The notes under the pieces: generated by a model
Database searches by the model: none
What the model saw: only the letters and a program-made list of their open reading frames with translations
Told to the model about the DNA's origin: nothing
Virus record (IMG/VR): IMGVR_UViG_3300048793_000037
Location: 1-48,799 of that record
Strand: one strand, 5' to 3'
DNA: 48,799 bases
From: a virus
Part shown: piece by piece, positions 23,730 to 31,622 of the stretch
How positions within the stretch are numbered: position 1 is the first letter of the stretch
How the letters are laid out: every line of letters starts with the position of its first letter
Program-made: the position numbers and the translations under genes

Positions 23730-24802
23730 AACTCGACATGCTCGGAGAGGAAATCCAGTTCGTTGACCATCTGGCACCGATCTGGCTGGCGCTTCCGGTC
23801 GAGTCACGGGGTCGGTTTATGACCCACTTCACATACCTCACGTACGCGCGCTCGCTGGGTATCGACGCGACGACAGCGACTCGGGACGGTGGAGAGGCGA
23901 TCCTCGTCGCGTCTCTGGGTGACATGCGTCGGGCACAGGCGATGGGCTTTACTCGGATCGCCCGGATTGAACATGGCATCGGCCAGAGTTACGCCGGTGA
24001 CACTTCGCACCCAATGGCGACGCACGCGTCGTACGCGGGCGGTGAGGGAGCCCGGATGGTCGGGCTCTTCCTCGTGCCCAACGAGCACTCGGCCAAGCGC
24101 TGGCAGAGCGCCTACCCGAATGCCCGAGTCGAGATCGTCGGTTGCCCCAAGCTCGACAACCCCCCGGCCTACGAACCCTCCAATCCGCCGATCGTGGGGA
24201 TCAGCTTCCACTGGAACTGGCACATCCTGCCCGAGACTCGGAGCGCCTTCGAGCAGTACCGGACTGCGGTCGTGGCGCTGAGTAAGACGCACACCGTCCT
24301 AGGTCACGCCCACCCCAAGGCTGCGCCGCTCGTGTCGCGCTGGTTCGCGCGCGAGGGGATTCCCTACGCCGAGCACTTCAGTGAGATCGCCGCGAAGGCC
24401 GCCGTGTTCGTGGCCGACAACACGAGCTCGCTCTACGAGTTCGCCGCTCTGGGACGCCCGGTCGTGGTCCTGAACGTGCCGACGGTGCCCGGGCAGCCCG
24501 GCTACCGGCGCGAGGTGGAGCAGGGTCTTCGCTTCTGGGCGGCGTCGGGCGTCGGCGTGAACTGCGAGACGCCCAGGGACCTGACTGCCTCAGTCGATCG
24601 AGCCCTGGCTGATCCACCGGAGCAGCAGGCGGCTCGTGAGGCGGCGCTCGATATCGTGTATGCCTACCGGACCGGAGCAGCAGACCGCGCGGCCGGCGCG
24701 CTGCTCGACTGGCTCGCGCAACAGAGCGAGCCTCGCGCGCTTGCCGCCGTTGGAGCGATGAGCCCCAACGAGCGCGTCGAAGCCTACCGGGCGGCCGTCT
24801 GA
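23726..24802 (+). CDS. TagB/SpsB-like CDP-glycerol glycerophosphotransferase-family protein
   Basis: GTG 23726 overlaps the previous stop. The 358-aa product has IEHGIGQSYAGDTSHP (His83 near the nucleotide site), VPNEHSAKRWQSAYPN, VEIVGCPKLD, KTHTVLGHAHPKAAPLV and the signature FVADNTSSLYEFAALGRP, as in CDP-glycerol:poly(glycerophosphate) transferases of teichoic-acid synthesis. It may attach a glycerol-phosphate or related group to a phage glycan or to host wall polymer. The family is also found among general polysaccharide-modifying GT-B enzymes, so the donor is unknown. Confidence 0.85.
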   Translation: MKLDMLGEEIQFVDHLAPIWLALPVESRGRFMTHFTYLTYARSLGIDATTATRDGGEAILVASLGDMRRAQAMGFTRIARIEHGIGQSYAGDTSHPMATHASYAGGEGARMVGLFLVPNEHSAKRWQSAYPNARVEIVGCPKLDNPPAYEPSNPPIVGISFHWNWHILPETRSAFEQYRTAVVALSKTHTVLGHAHPKAAPLVSRWFAREGIPYAEHFSEIAAKAAVFVADNTSSLYEFAALGRPVVVLNVPTVPGQPGYRREVEQGLRFWAASGVGVNCETPRDLTASVDRALADPPEQQAAREAALDIVYAYRTGAADRAAGALLDWLAQQSEPRALAAVGAMSPNERVEAYRAAV

Positions 24803-25164
24803 TGCCGATCGCGGACCGCTACGTTCATGCGCTCGTCCTCCAGCGTGGGACGTACGCAACGCCCGATCGGACCGGCCACGCGGCGCTCGAGTATCTCCCG
24901 GAGAACTTCGTCCCCTTCATGGGCAACATGCAGGAGCGAACCGGGGTCGAGGTGCTTGGGCCCGCGCTGGGCGGGACGATCGTGGCCGATGCGATCTGCT
25001 TCGCAGCCCTCGGGCTCCAGGCGGCCGAGAAGGACCGGATCGCCAAGGCCGATGTCATGTACGACGTGGTGTACGCGAAGGCGTTCGACTTTGGCTCAGA
25101 GAATGACCACGCCGAGATCCTGTGCCGCTCCGTCCGCTCCGGGCAGTCGGAGCCTGGCTCGTGA
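24802..25164 (+). CDS. Head closure / head-tail adaptor protein
   Basis: The 120-aa product starts MPIADRYVHALVLQRGTYAT and shows the beta-barrel-like order of SPP1 gp16-type head-closure proteins: an N-terminal strand with the target motif TPDRTGHAALEYLPE, then a hydrophobic core and DVVYAKAFDFG near the end. Size and position two to three genes before the tail terminator fit. It overlaps the preceding gene by TGATG and the next by GTGA. Confidence 0.7.
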   Translation: MPIADRYVHALVLQRGTYATPDRTGHAALEYLPENFVPFMGNMQERTGVEVLGPALGGTIVADAICFAALGLQAAEKDRIAKADVMYDVVYAKAFDFGSENDHAEILCRSVRSGQSEPGS

Positions 25165-25583
25165 CCGGCGACGAGGTTACTCAGGTGGCGGCGAACCTTG
25201 GTCTCGAGCTTGAGATCGCCAGTCGGATGTCTCCGACGGGTGCCTTGTTCGTCGTGTCGGTAGCACGGGCGCCCGAAGCGGGCTCCTGGTCGATGGTCCC
25301 GACCGAGATCGCCGCGGCCAAGGACATTGATGAGGCGATCAGCCGCGCGAAGACGGCGCTCGATCGGATGCAGCCGCGGCTATCGAAGCAGCTCGCCCAG
25401 ATCCCCGAGCCGATCGAGGACGAGCACATTGTCCAGATGACTGCCGGCGTGTCCAGCGATGGCGTCGTGACGATCCTGCGAGTCGAGCGCGACGGCACGG
25501 TGCGCCTGGCGGCTGAGGACATCGAAGCGATCGCCGAGGCGATCTACCGGCGACTACAACCCGAGGCTTGGCATGACGCTTGA
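25161..25583 (+). CDS. 140-aa hypothetical protein in the head-tail region
   Basis: GTG 25161 overlaps the previous stop (GTGA). The product contains a beta-rich first half (LELEIASRMSPTGALFVVSV), a helix (DIDEAISRAKTALDRMQPRL) and a final RVERDGTVRLAAEDIEAIAE helix ending LQPEAWHDA. The last bases fall in a 23-bp direct repeat. No family is recognised. Confidence 0.65.
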   Translation: MTGDEVTQVAANLGLELEIASRMSPTGALFVVSVARAPEAGSWSMVPTEIAAAKDIDEAISRAKTALDRMQPRLSKQLAQIPEPIEDEHIVQMTAGVSSDGVVTILRVERDGTVRLAAEDIEAIAEAIYRRLQPEAWHDA

Positions 25584-25595
25584 TCGTCAGTCGCC
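25573..25595. repeat. 23-bp direct repeat, copy 1, flanking a reversed small gene
   Basis: Matches 25852-25874 except for one base; both share CTTGATCGTCAGTCGCC. This copy covers the stop of the rightward 140-aa gene. The pair brackets the 66-aa leftward gene, suggesting it entered by duplication or repeat-mediated recombination. Confidence 0.85.
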
Positions 25596-25611
25596 GGCGT
25601 CACCCGCCTGG

Positions 25612-25812
25612 CTACCACTGCTTCCAAGACTGGTGAGGTTCTTCGCCGAGCGTGTAGTCAGCGTTCGATCGGCAGAAGAGCGCCCAGCCCCAAAAGAGCG
25701 CGGCGGGCTCCCACGACCATCCGGCCAGAACGCCGGTGGCCGCTATGTTGCCACCCCACGTGAGCAGGACAGCCACAAAACGCCAGTGTCGTTTGGCAAT
25801 CCCGAGCGTCAT
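25612..25812 (-). CDS. 66-aa leftward membrane protein (moron candidate)
   Basis: The ATG at 25812 has AAGGAGG eight bases upstream on the minus strand. The product contains two possible hydrophobic segments (FVAVLLTWGGNIAATGVLAG and WEPAALFWGWALFC) and ends EEPHQSWKQW. It runs against the structural operon and is bracketed by 23-bp repeats. Such reversed inserts are typical moron genes expressed separately. Function unknown. Confidence 0.65.
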   Translation of the reverse strand: MTLGIAKRHWRFVAVLLTWGGNIAATGVLAGWSWEPAALFWGWALFCRSNADYTLGEEPHQSWKQW

Positions 25813-25851
25813 TTACTTCCCCTCCTTCGGCACAGGACGGCTGCGCTCGCG

Positions 25852-25874
25852 ATGACTCTTGATCGTCAGTCGCC
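25852..25874. repeat. 23-bp direct repeat, copy 2
   Basis: One-mismatch partner of 25573-25595. This copy covers the stop region of the leftward 100-aa gene (stop at 25866-25868). Confidence 0.85.
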
Positions 25875-26168
25875 AAGCGGACTAGGTCGGGGGGTCATCT
25901 CGATGATGCCCACGGCGCGAAACGACATGTCGGTGGTGCCCAGAACCGCATACCTGCCGAGCGGCGAGAAGCCCTCGGGGTCCTTGTTGTCGTCAAAGAG
26001 GGTGAGGTCGGCCCAGTGGAAGACAAAGCTGCCCTGGAGACATTGGGGAACGCGGACCTCGAGCGGCTCTCCAGTTACCGGTCGCACGGTGATGACGACC
26101 TCCGCAGGCCCCCAATCCACGGTTGTTTGGTGCTCATACCTCTCGGTCCGCGTGCGGTCCATCGTCAT
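25866..26168 (-). CDS. 100-aa leftward beta-rich protein (moron candidate)
   Basis: The ATG at 26168 is chosen because TCCTCC (26174-26179) gives GGAGGA five bases upstream on the minus strand. The product begins MTMDRTRTERYEHQTTVDWG and has alternating strands (PAEVVITVRPVTGEPLEVRV, then FVFHWADLTLFDDN). No family is recognised. It is transcribed against the tail genes and pairs with the 66-aa gene as a small cassette. Confidence 0.7.
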   Translation of the reverse strand: MTMDRTRTERYEHQTTVDWGPAEVVITVRPVTGEPLEVRVPQCLQGSFVFHWADLTLFDDNKDPEGFSPLGRYAVLGTTDMSFRAVGIIEMTPRPSPLGD

Positions 26169-26285
26169 GGCAGTCCTCCAGACAGGTAGCCCCGCCTCCC
26201 GGTTCTGGCGGTCGGCGGGGCATGAAGAAGCGGCTCCAGAACAGCCGACGCGGGCAGTGTACGCCATCGCGCAAGGGGTTTCGGT

Positions 26286-26708
26286 ATGACCCTCGATCCC
26301 GAGCCGATCCTGTTCGTGCAGGCGCTCCTCGAGCACCTGGCGCCCGCCACTGCGATCGAGGACGTGGCCGTCAGGGTCGGGCGGCTCGAAGCGGCCGATG
26401 CCCCGCCGGTGATCCTCCTGGAGAACTCGGGCGACCTGCGCAGTCGGAACCTGCCTGTCTTCTTCCCGGCTCGCGTCTCGGTCACCGCCTACGGACGGAC
26501 CGAAGACGAGGCGACGCTGATCTATCGGGTCGTGAGCAACCTGCTCCATAAGCGGGGCCCGACCCGCCTTGGGGATGTCGCCATGTGGCGCGCCTTCGAT
26601 GAAACGGGAATGCAGCCACGGGAGGACCCACATACGTTCTGGTCAGCGCGCTTTGGAGTGATGGCCATCTATATGCCCGACGTGGCACTCAGCACACCCG
26701 GAAGTTGA
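26286..26708 (+). CDS. Tail terminator protein
   Basis: The 140-aa product starts MTLDPEPILFVQALLEHLAP and follows the pattern of small tail-terminator proteins: an N-terminal helix and strands (PVFFPARVSVTAYGRTEDEA), then a helix LIYRVVSNLLHKRGP and final strands (ARFGVMAIYMPDVA). These proteins cap the tail tube. Its position just before the major tail protein is canonical. It begins just after the reversed cassette. Confidence 0.75.
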   Translation: MTLDPEPILFVQALLEHLAPATAIEDVAVRVGRLEAADAPPVILLENSGDLRSRNLPVFFPARVSVTAYGRTEDEATLIYRVVSNLLHKRGPTRLGDVAMWRAFDETGMQPREDPHTFWSARFGVMAIYMPDVALSTPGS

Positions 26709-26727
26709 AAGAGAAGGAGATTTAGCC

Positions 26728-27237
26728 TTGACGACCGTAATCGACCCGACCGAGCTCTTCTTCGGTGCTCCGGTAAGTTTGACTGTTGGAGGCGTCGAAG
26801 TCGGCGGCACCGTTGACATCCCCAAGATCGTTATCACCCCGACGATCTACACCCCGGACTTCCAAAATGCCGCGGGTCCGATCAAGGACACCGACATCAT
26901 CACCAAGATCCTGGTAGCGGCCGACGTGACCGTCAACCAGTTCGTTGCGGCCAAGATCGCCTGGGCGATGGCCGGCTCGGTCACGGTCGGCGAGACCACG
27001 ACCTGGTCGGGTGGACGCATTCCCTCGACCGCCTACAAGGACGTCATCATGGTCGGTGTCGGACTCGACGGCCGCGAGATGACCTTCACGGTCAAGGACG
27101 CGATCGCCAACGGACCGCTCGAGATCGACCTCGGCAACACGGCAATCGCTGGGCTCAAGATCCATTTCGAGGGCCGCTTCGGAAGCACGACGCCGATGCT
27201 GGCGCCGTTCACCCTGGTCTTCTCCGGCGGGTCGTAA
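26728..27237 (+). CDS. Major tail (tube) protein
   Basis: The start is a TTG at 26728 with GAGAAGGAG eight bases upstream; no suitable ATG or GTG is nearby. The 169-aa product is beta-rich (FFGAPVSLTVGGVEVGGTVD, then VITPTIYTPDFQNAAGPIKD) with a conserved tube-like core (TEIITKILVAAD-like segment, PLEIDLGNTAIAGLKIHFEG). The position between tail terminator and chaperone supports a tube subunit. High expression would be expected; the rare start with strong Shine-Dalgarno is notable. Confidence 0.8.
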   Translation: MTTVIDPTELFFGAPVSLTVGGVEVGGTVDIPKIVITPTIYTPDFQNAAGPIKDTDIITKILVAADVTVNQFVAAKIAWAMAGSVTVGETTTWSGGRIPSTAYKDVIMVGVGLDGREMTFTVKDAIANGPLEIDLGNTAIAGLKIHFEGRFGSTTPMLAPFTLVFSGGS

Positions 27238-27240
27238 GCC

Positions 27241-27777
27241 GTGGTCGACGTCGCACGCAACGGGAGAAGCGAAACCGAGATCATCACTCGGGCGGGGATC
27301 CCTGTGGCCATGGGGGACGCGACCTACTGGTTGCGTCCCCTCACGATCGATGGGGCCGAGGAGTGGGAGGGCCAGATCAAGGATGTCCTGCGAGCCATGT
27401 GGGGCAAGCTCGGGGGCGCAACGGGCGGCGTCGAAGGGATCATGGGCCTGTACCGCCAGTCGGTCGACGCGGAACTCGACGCGCTCTACGCCTATGACGT
27501 GCTCGGCGGCAAGCCGGTGCTCCCAGACCGCGTCGCGCTGCGCATGGTCGCCAGCCGAGACGATGTCGACGAGGCTCTCCGAAAGCTGGTGAAACACGAG
27601 TTCCCTTTGCTCAAAGGGATGGACTTCCTGAGCACCTGGGTGCCGGAGAAGGCTCGGGAGATCATCACGACGCACCTGATCCAGCTCCTCCCGGACTCTC
27701 CGACGGGGCCATCTACGAACGGTTCCTCCACGAGCACCCCGCGTACCAAGACCCCGCGTCGATCACCGCGACGCTGA
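27241..27777 (+). CDS. Tail assembly chaperone, short form (gpG-like)
   Basis: GTG 27241 gives 178 aa: MVDVARNGRSETEIITRAGI, a central helical region (GLYRQSVDAELDALYAYDVL) and LVKHEFPLLKGMDFLSTWVP. The frame-0 tail after residue ~155 is low-complexity (SPTGPSTNGSSTSTPRTK), typical of out-of-frame sequence. The -1 frame is coding from about 27705. Tail chaperones are usually made as short and frameshifted long forms that bind the tape measure. Confidence 0.8.
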   Translation: MVDVARNGRSETEIITRAGIPVAMGDATYWLRPLTIDGAEEWEGQIKDVLRAMWGKLGGATGGVEGIMGLYRQSVDAELDALYAYDVLGGKPVLPDRVALRMVASRDDVDEALRKLVKHEFPLLKGMDFLSTWVPEKAREIITTHLIQLLPDSPTGPSTNGSSTSTPRTKTPRRSPRR

Positions 27778-28049
27778 CGCGGGAGCTATTCGAGTTGCTG
27801 ACCGGCAAGATGTACGAACGACTCGCCGCAGATCGACACGACCTGACCATGGTCGTCGCCAGTGGCGTCGGCATCGGCATGGGCGGCGAGGCGGCCTACC
27901 GTGCCTGGGTCGCTGCGCAGGCTCCGCGTCCCGCGATCAACTCCGAGGGTGCCGACCGCCAGCGGGCCGCGATCGGGCGACTCCAGAACCTCCTGGCCCA
28001 TCAGCCCAATCAAGCCCTGCGTGACGCGATCCGGATGAAGCCCGACTGA
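27241..28049 (+). CDS. Tail assembly chaperone, predicted -1 frameshift product (gpGT-like)
   Basis: In the -1 frame, sequence from 27705 reads IYERFLHEHPAYQDPASITA then LTRELFELLTGKMYERLAAD and runs through to the stop at 28047-28049. It is clearly protein-coding but has no start before ATG 27795. The slip site is most likely the GGGG at 27705-27708, where frame-0 GGG (27706-27708) can re-pair at 27705-27707. The fusion would be about 269 aa. Confidence 0.75.
27705..27708 (+). other. Probable programmed -1 frameshift site in the tail chaperone
   Basis: A run of four G (context GACGGGGCC) lies exactly where the frame-0 sequence loses and the -1 frame gains coding character. It is not a textbook X-XXY-YYZ heptamer, so the exact slip codon is inferred. 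Confidence 0.6.
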
Positions 28050-28525
28050 TGGCGAACGAGTGGGTTCCAAATCCAGCCGGCGAGCAGGCGCTCCTCAATG
28101 GCCTCGCTGCGGGTTTCAGCGCGTTCGCTGATCTTGTGGTCCAGCGCGTGAAGGACGTTGAGCGGGGCCTCGAGCGCTACCACTTCCAGAGTGCGAAGCA
28201 CCAGAGTTCGATCCACTACGTCGACACGATCGTCCAGGCGACCTACCTCAATGGCACGCTCGTTGACGGGATCGACGTGGCGGGTGCAGCAGGCTCGACC
28301 GGCGAGATTCACTCGTGGGTCTACACGAGTTCGTTCCTGGGGCACATGCTCGAGCTGACCGGGGCCGTGCCACATGAGATCCCGATCCCAGTCGGTCCGG
28401 GCGTGTTCATCATCGTCGACCACCCGGGCTTCAGCCGGCGACCGCATTTCGTGCCCGGGCTGTTCATGGCCGCGGCCGAAGCGGGCGCGACGATCCGGGG
28501 CAAGATGAACGTGGGTAAGGTCTGA
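28049..28525 (+). CDS. HK97 gp10-like tail-completion/neck protein, placed after the chaperone
   Basis: The 158-aa product starts MANEWVPNPAGEQALLNGLA and ends with the family-like DHPGFSRRPHFVPGLFMAAA. The HPGF..RPHFVPG block is the hallmark of HK97-gp10-type proteins that bridge head and tail. In most siphoviruses this gene precedes the tail terminator; here it follows the chaperone and overlaps the tape-measure start (TGATG). Confidence 0.75.
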   Translation: MANEWVPNPAGEQALLNGLAAGFSAFADLVVQRVKDVERGLERYHFQSAKHQSSIHYVDTIVQATYLNGTLVDGIDVAGAAGSTGEIHSWVYTSSFLGHMLELTGAVPHEIPIPVGPGVFIIVDHPGFSRRPHFVPGLFMAAAEAGATIRGKMNVGKV

Positions 28526-31131
28526 TGGCCAGCGGCACGAAGATCGCCGACGCCTACGTCGCGCTAGCGATGGACCTGACGGCCTATCGCCAAGGGCTCG
28601 CCCAGGCGAAGACCGAGGCCACGAGTCTCACTGGTCAGATCAAGTCGGCAATGGGAGGCGGCCAGGGGCTCTTCACGAGCACCGGCATGTCCCCATTCAC
28701 CTCCGGCATCGCAAATATGGTCGCGCAGCTCAAGAGTGGTACGCCCGCCCTTCAAGCATTCCGTTCCAACCTGCCCGGGATCGCCAATGACCTCAAAAGC
28801 CTTACGGTCTCGGGCTTGTCGAACTCGCTCAGTGCCCTCGGGGGCGTCGGGACTAGGGTGTTCAATGGCCTGAAATCGCTCGGCGCCAGCGTGGTCAAGG
28901 GTTTGGCCGTGGGCTTCGGGATCACGGCGTTCCTGGGCATCGAACAGGTCGTGTCCAAGCTCGCGCAGCTCATCCCAGACCTCATCAGCAAGGGACAGTC
29001 CTACGCCGAGACCGTCCACGCACTCACCCTTGAAACGGGTGCGAACTCGGTGGCGGCGAGCCAGAACCTCGCGATCTACCAGTTCTTCGGTGGCACGGCG
29101 GACCAGTTCGAGACGCAGCTCGTCCGACTGGCGGCCCGTCTCCAGACGAACACGGCGACCCTCAACGCCTACGGTGTCGCCACCAAGGACGCCGCCGGCA
29201 ACAACCTCAACCAGATCCAGATCCTCACGAACCTGCGCGAGGTCTTCAGCAAGCTCGGCGACGACCAGAGTAAGACCGCGCTTCTGTTCAAGCTCTTCGG
29301 CCAGCGCGGGGCTCAGGCATTCGAGCCGCTGATCCACTTCATCGGCTTGACGGACGCCCAATACAGCGCTCTCGTCGCCCATGTCACGGCTCAGGGCCTC
29401 GTCCTCACTGCGAATCAGACCGTGATCGCTGACGCGTTCGCCCGCGCCCAGAACAACGTCCAGAACGCGATCACCGGCCTCGCCACGTCGCTCTTCACCG
29501 CGTTCGGTCCGGCCATCACCTCGTTTTTCGACAATCTCGCCCAGACGATCACGAACGACTCTGCCCAGATCGTGAGCACCCTGGGTTGGATCGGCTCGAC
29601 CATCCTCGGGTTTGTCGGAGAGTTGGTTGGGATCAGCCCGAACCTGAACACCTTTTCGACGGGGTTCAGCCGGATCGACGAGGCGGGCAACAACGCGGCC
29701 CTGACCCTTGTAAACGCTACCCTCGCGCTCCAGAAGTTCGACGCGACGGCAAAGACGGCAAAGGCATCGACGGCTGGCGTGACAAGCGGATTGAGCGCCA
29801 TGACCAGCGCGGTCGATAAGCAAATCGCTGCCCTCACGAAACTCGGGACCGCCCAGGACAAGGTCTACAACGAAGCCATCGCCGATCTCAACAAGCAGCT
29901 CGACGCGCAGACGAAGGTGATCGATGCCACCGAGGCCGCCGCGGCCAAGGCAACCGCCGATGCGGCGCTAGCGAAGACCCTGTTCGATGCGCAGGCGCAG
30001 CTCCGAGCCGACACCCTCGCCAACAAGACCGGCGTCACCTCGGCGGCAGAGCTCAACGACATCGTGGCCATTGCTGCTGCAAGCAAGGCGATCACCGACG
30101 CCCAGGTCCTGAACGCCGACAACGTGCGCAAGGCCCAGATTCAAGCGGTCAAGGATTACATCACCAGCATCAACGACATCGTCACGACCTCGACCAACAA
30201 GGCCACCGCGACCGCCGATCTCCTGGCTCGCCAGAAGACCCTCCAAGCCGGTGGGCCCGCTGCCCCGGGTTCGGATCAGGCGATCGAGTTAGCCGCCGTT
30301 CTCGCTGCCGAGAAACTCGTCCGCGACCAAGCGGCCAATGCCGTGAAGCTCTCTGCGCTCGACGCCAAAAAGGCCGAGCTCGCGGCGGAGACGTCGGCCG
30401 TCAAATCGGCTGTGGTCAATCAGAGCGCGATCACCCGAGCCGGACTGGTCCAGCAGGTCGCCGACGCCAAGAAAGCCCTCGCCACGGAGCAGGCGGCGTT
30501 CGCTGCTAACAACCGCAAGCAGTTGGACGGCATCAACACCGTCACCGCTGCGATTGCTCCTGGACCGGGTAGCATGGCCGCGGCGTTCGAGACGGCACGC
30601 GTGAACGGGATCGCGGCGGCCAAGAGCTTCAAGGACGCGCTCCAGGGCGTGCTCGACGTGCTCACGGGGATCTGGATCATGTTGACCAACATCAGCAACG
30701 GCACCGGGCCCCTCACGTCGCTCCTCAATCTGCTCAACAACACGATCCACGAGTTGAACTCGATCTCGAACCCAGATGTCATCGGGTTCCTCCGTAGCTT
30801 CTTCATGCTTCCGCCGCTCCCATCGGACCGCGTCAATGCCCCCGTTCAGCCCGGTCGTGGAGCGGGGGTACAGGGCAATCCTCCGCTCGTTCCGCCCGGT
30901 CATGCCTCTGGACTCTGGGACTCGCCTAATGACCACCTGGCCTTCATCCACAAGCGCGAGATGGTCCTGCCGGCTCCGGTTGCCAGCGCCGTCCGGCTCT
31001 TCTCCGCGCCGCAGGTGCCAGTTACGGTCGGCGGCGGTTCCTCCGGTCAGCCAGCGATCATCCGGATCGAAGTGGGCGGCAACAAGCTCGTGGACTACAT
31101 CGACCAGCAACTCCGCTTCCGACGCCGGTAA
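28525..31131 (+). CDS. Tape measure protein
   Basis: The 868-aa product begins MASGTKIADAYVALAMDLTA and is mainly helical. It has hydrophobic domains (GLSNSLSALGGVGTRVFNGL; FDNLAQTITNDSAQIVSTLG), long Ala/Lys/Asp coiled coils (TKVIDATEAAAAKATADAAL) and a C-terminal GHASGLWDSPNDHLAFIHKR, a tape-measure-like motif. It sets tail length and helps DNA entry. The position after the chaperone is canonical. Confidence 0.95.
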   Translation: MASGTKIADAYVALAMDLTAYRQGLAQAKTEATSLTGQIKSAMGGGQGLFTSTGMSPFTSGIANMVAQLKSGTPALQAFRSNLPGIANDLKSLTVSGLSNSLSALGGVGTRVFNGLKSLGASVVKGLAVGFGITAFLGIEQVVSKLAQLIPDLISKGQSYAETVHALTLETGANSVAASQNLAIYQFFGGTADQFETQLVRLAARLQTNTATLNAYGVATKDAAGNNLNQIQILTNLREVFSKLGDDQSKTALLFKLFGQRGAQAFEPLIHFIGLTDAQYSALVAHVTAQGLVLTANQTVIADAFARAQNNVQNAITGLATSLFTAFGPAITSFFDNLAQTITNDSAQIVSTLGWIGSTILGFVGELVGISPNLNTFSTGFSRIDEAGNNAALTLVNATLALQKFDATAKTAKASTAGVTSGLSAMTSAVDKQIAALTKLGTAQDKVYNEAIADLNKQLDAQTKVIDATEAAAAKATADAALAKTLFDAQAQLRADTLANKTGVTSAAELNDIVAIAAASKAITDAQVLNADNVRKAQIQAVKDYITSINDIVTTSTNKATATADLLARQKTLQAGGPAAPGSDQAIELAAVLAAEKLVRDQAANAVKLSALDAKKAELAAETSAVKSAVVNQSAITRAGLVQQVADAKKALATEQAAFAANNRKQLDGINTVTAAIAPGPGSMAAAFETARVNGIAAAKSFKDALQGVLDVLTGIWIMLTNISNGTGPLTSLLNLLNNTIHELNSISNPDVIGFLRSFFMLPPLPSDRVNAPVQPGRGAGVQGNPPLVPPGHASGLWDSPNDHLAFIHKREMVLPAPVASAVRLFSAPQVPVTVGGGSSGQPAIIRIEVGGNKLVDYIDQQLRFRRR

Positions 31132-31146
31132 CAAGGAGACTTCCCC

Positions 31147-31599
31147 GTGGCTGTGACCGAACATCCCTACGATTTCTACCTTGAGCACATCGCCGACTTC
31201 GGGCACAGCCTCATTGATGGCAACCTGAAGGTGATGCTGCTCTCGGGCGCCTATACCCCCGACCGGGTGGCTGACCAGTTCATCGACGACATCAGCGCGC
31301 ACGAGTGTGTCGACTCGACCGGCAGCTATGCCGCGGGCGGCTTGGCCCTCGGAACGCCGGTGGTCGGGGTGGATGCCAGCCACTTTGGCTATGTGGACGC
31401 CGTCGATCCGGCGTGGACGGGTTGCACGATCCCCGACGTCAGCTTTGCCGTCGTCTACTACGACACGGGTGTACCGACCACCTCGGCGCTCGTGGGCTAT
31501 TGGGATCTCGGCGGTTCGACGCCGCTCGCTGCCCAGGACTTCGGCTTGATCCTGACCGCGCCCGGACTCGGAGCAGCCATCCAGTACGCAGCAGGCTAA
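31147..31599 (+). CDS. Tail protein, 150 aa
   Basis: GTG 31147 (AAGGAG upstream) starts MAVTEHPYDFYLEHIADFGH. The sequence then resembles phage minor tail proteins: KVMLLSGAYTPDRVADQFID, a beta segment (PDVSFAVVYYDTGVPTTSAL) and VGYWDLGGSTPLAAQDFGLI. This DxGS...F-type domain is frequent in proteins next to tape measure genes of Actinobacteria phages. It probably forms part of the tail tip. Confidence 0.65.
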   Translation: MAVTEHPYDFYLEHIADFGHSLIDGNLKVMLLSGAYTPDRVADQFIDDISAHECVDSTGSYAAGGLALGTPVVGVDASHFGYVDAVDPAWTGCTIPDVSFAVVYYDTGVPTTSALVGYWDLGGSTPLAAQDFGLILTAPGLGAAIQYAAG

Positions 31600-31622
31600 C
31601 GGGTCCCTCGAGGGGACCGCCC

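Noticed and set aside
28564-29823. Long minus-strand frame (419 codons) opposite the tape measure
   Set aside because: It lies within a clear tape-measure gene; no family, start or ribosome site supports it.
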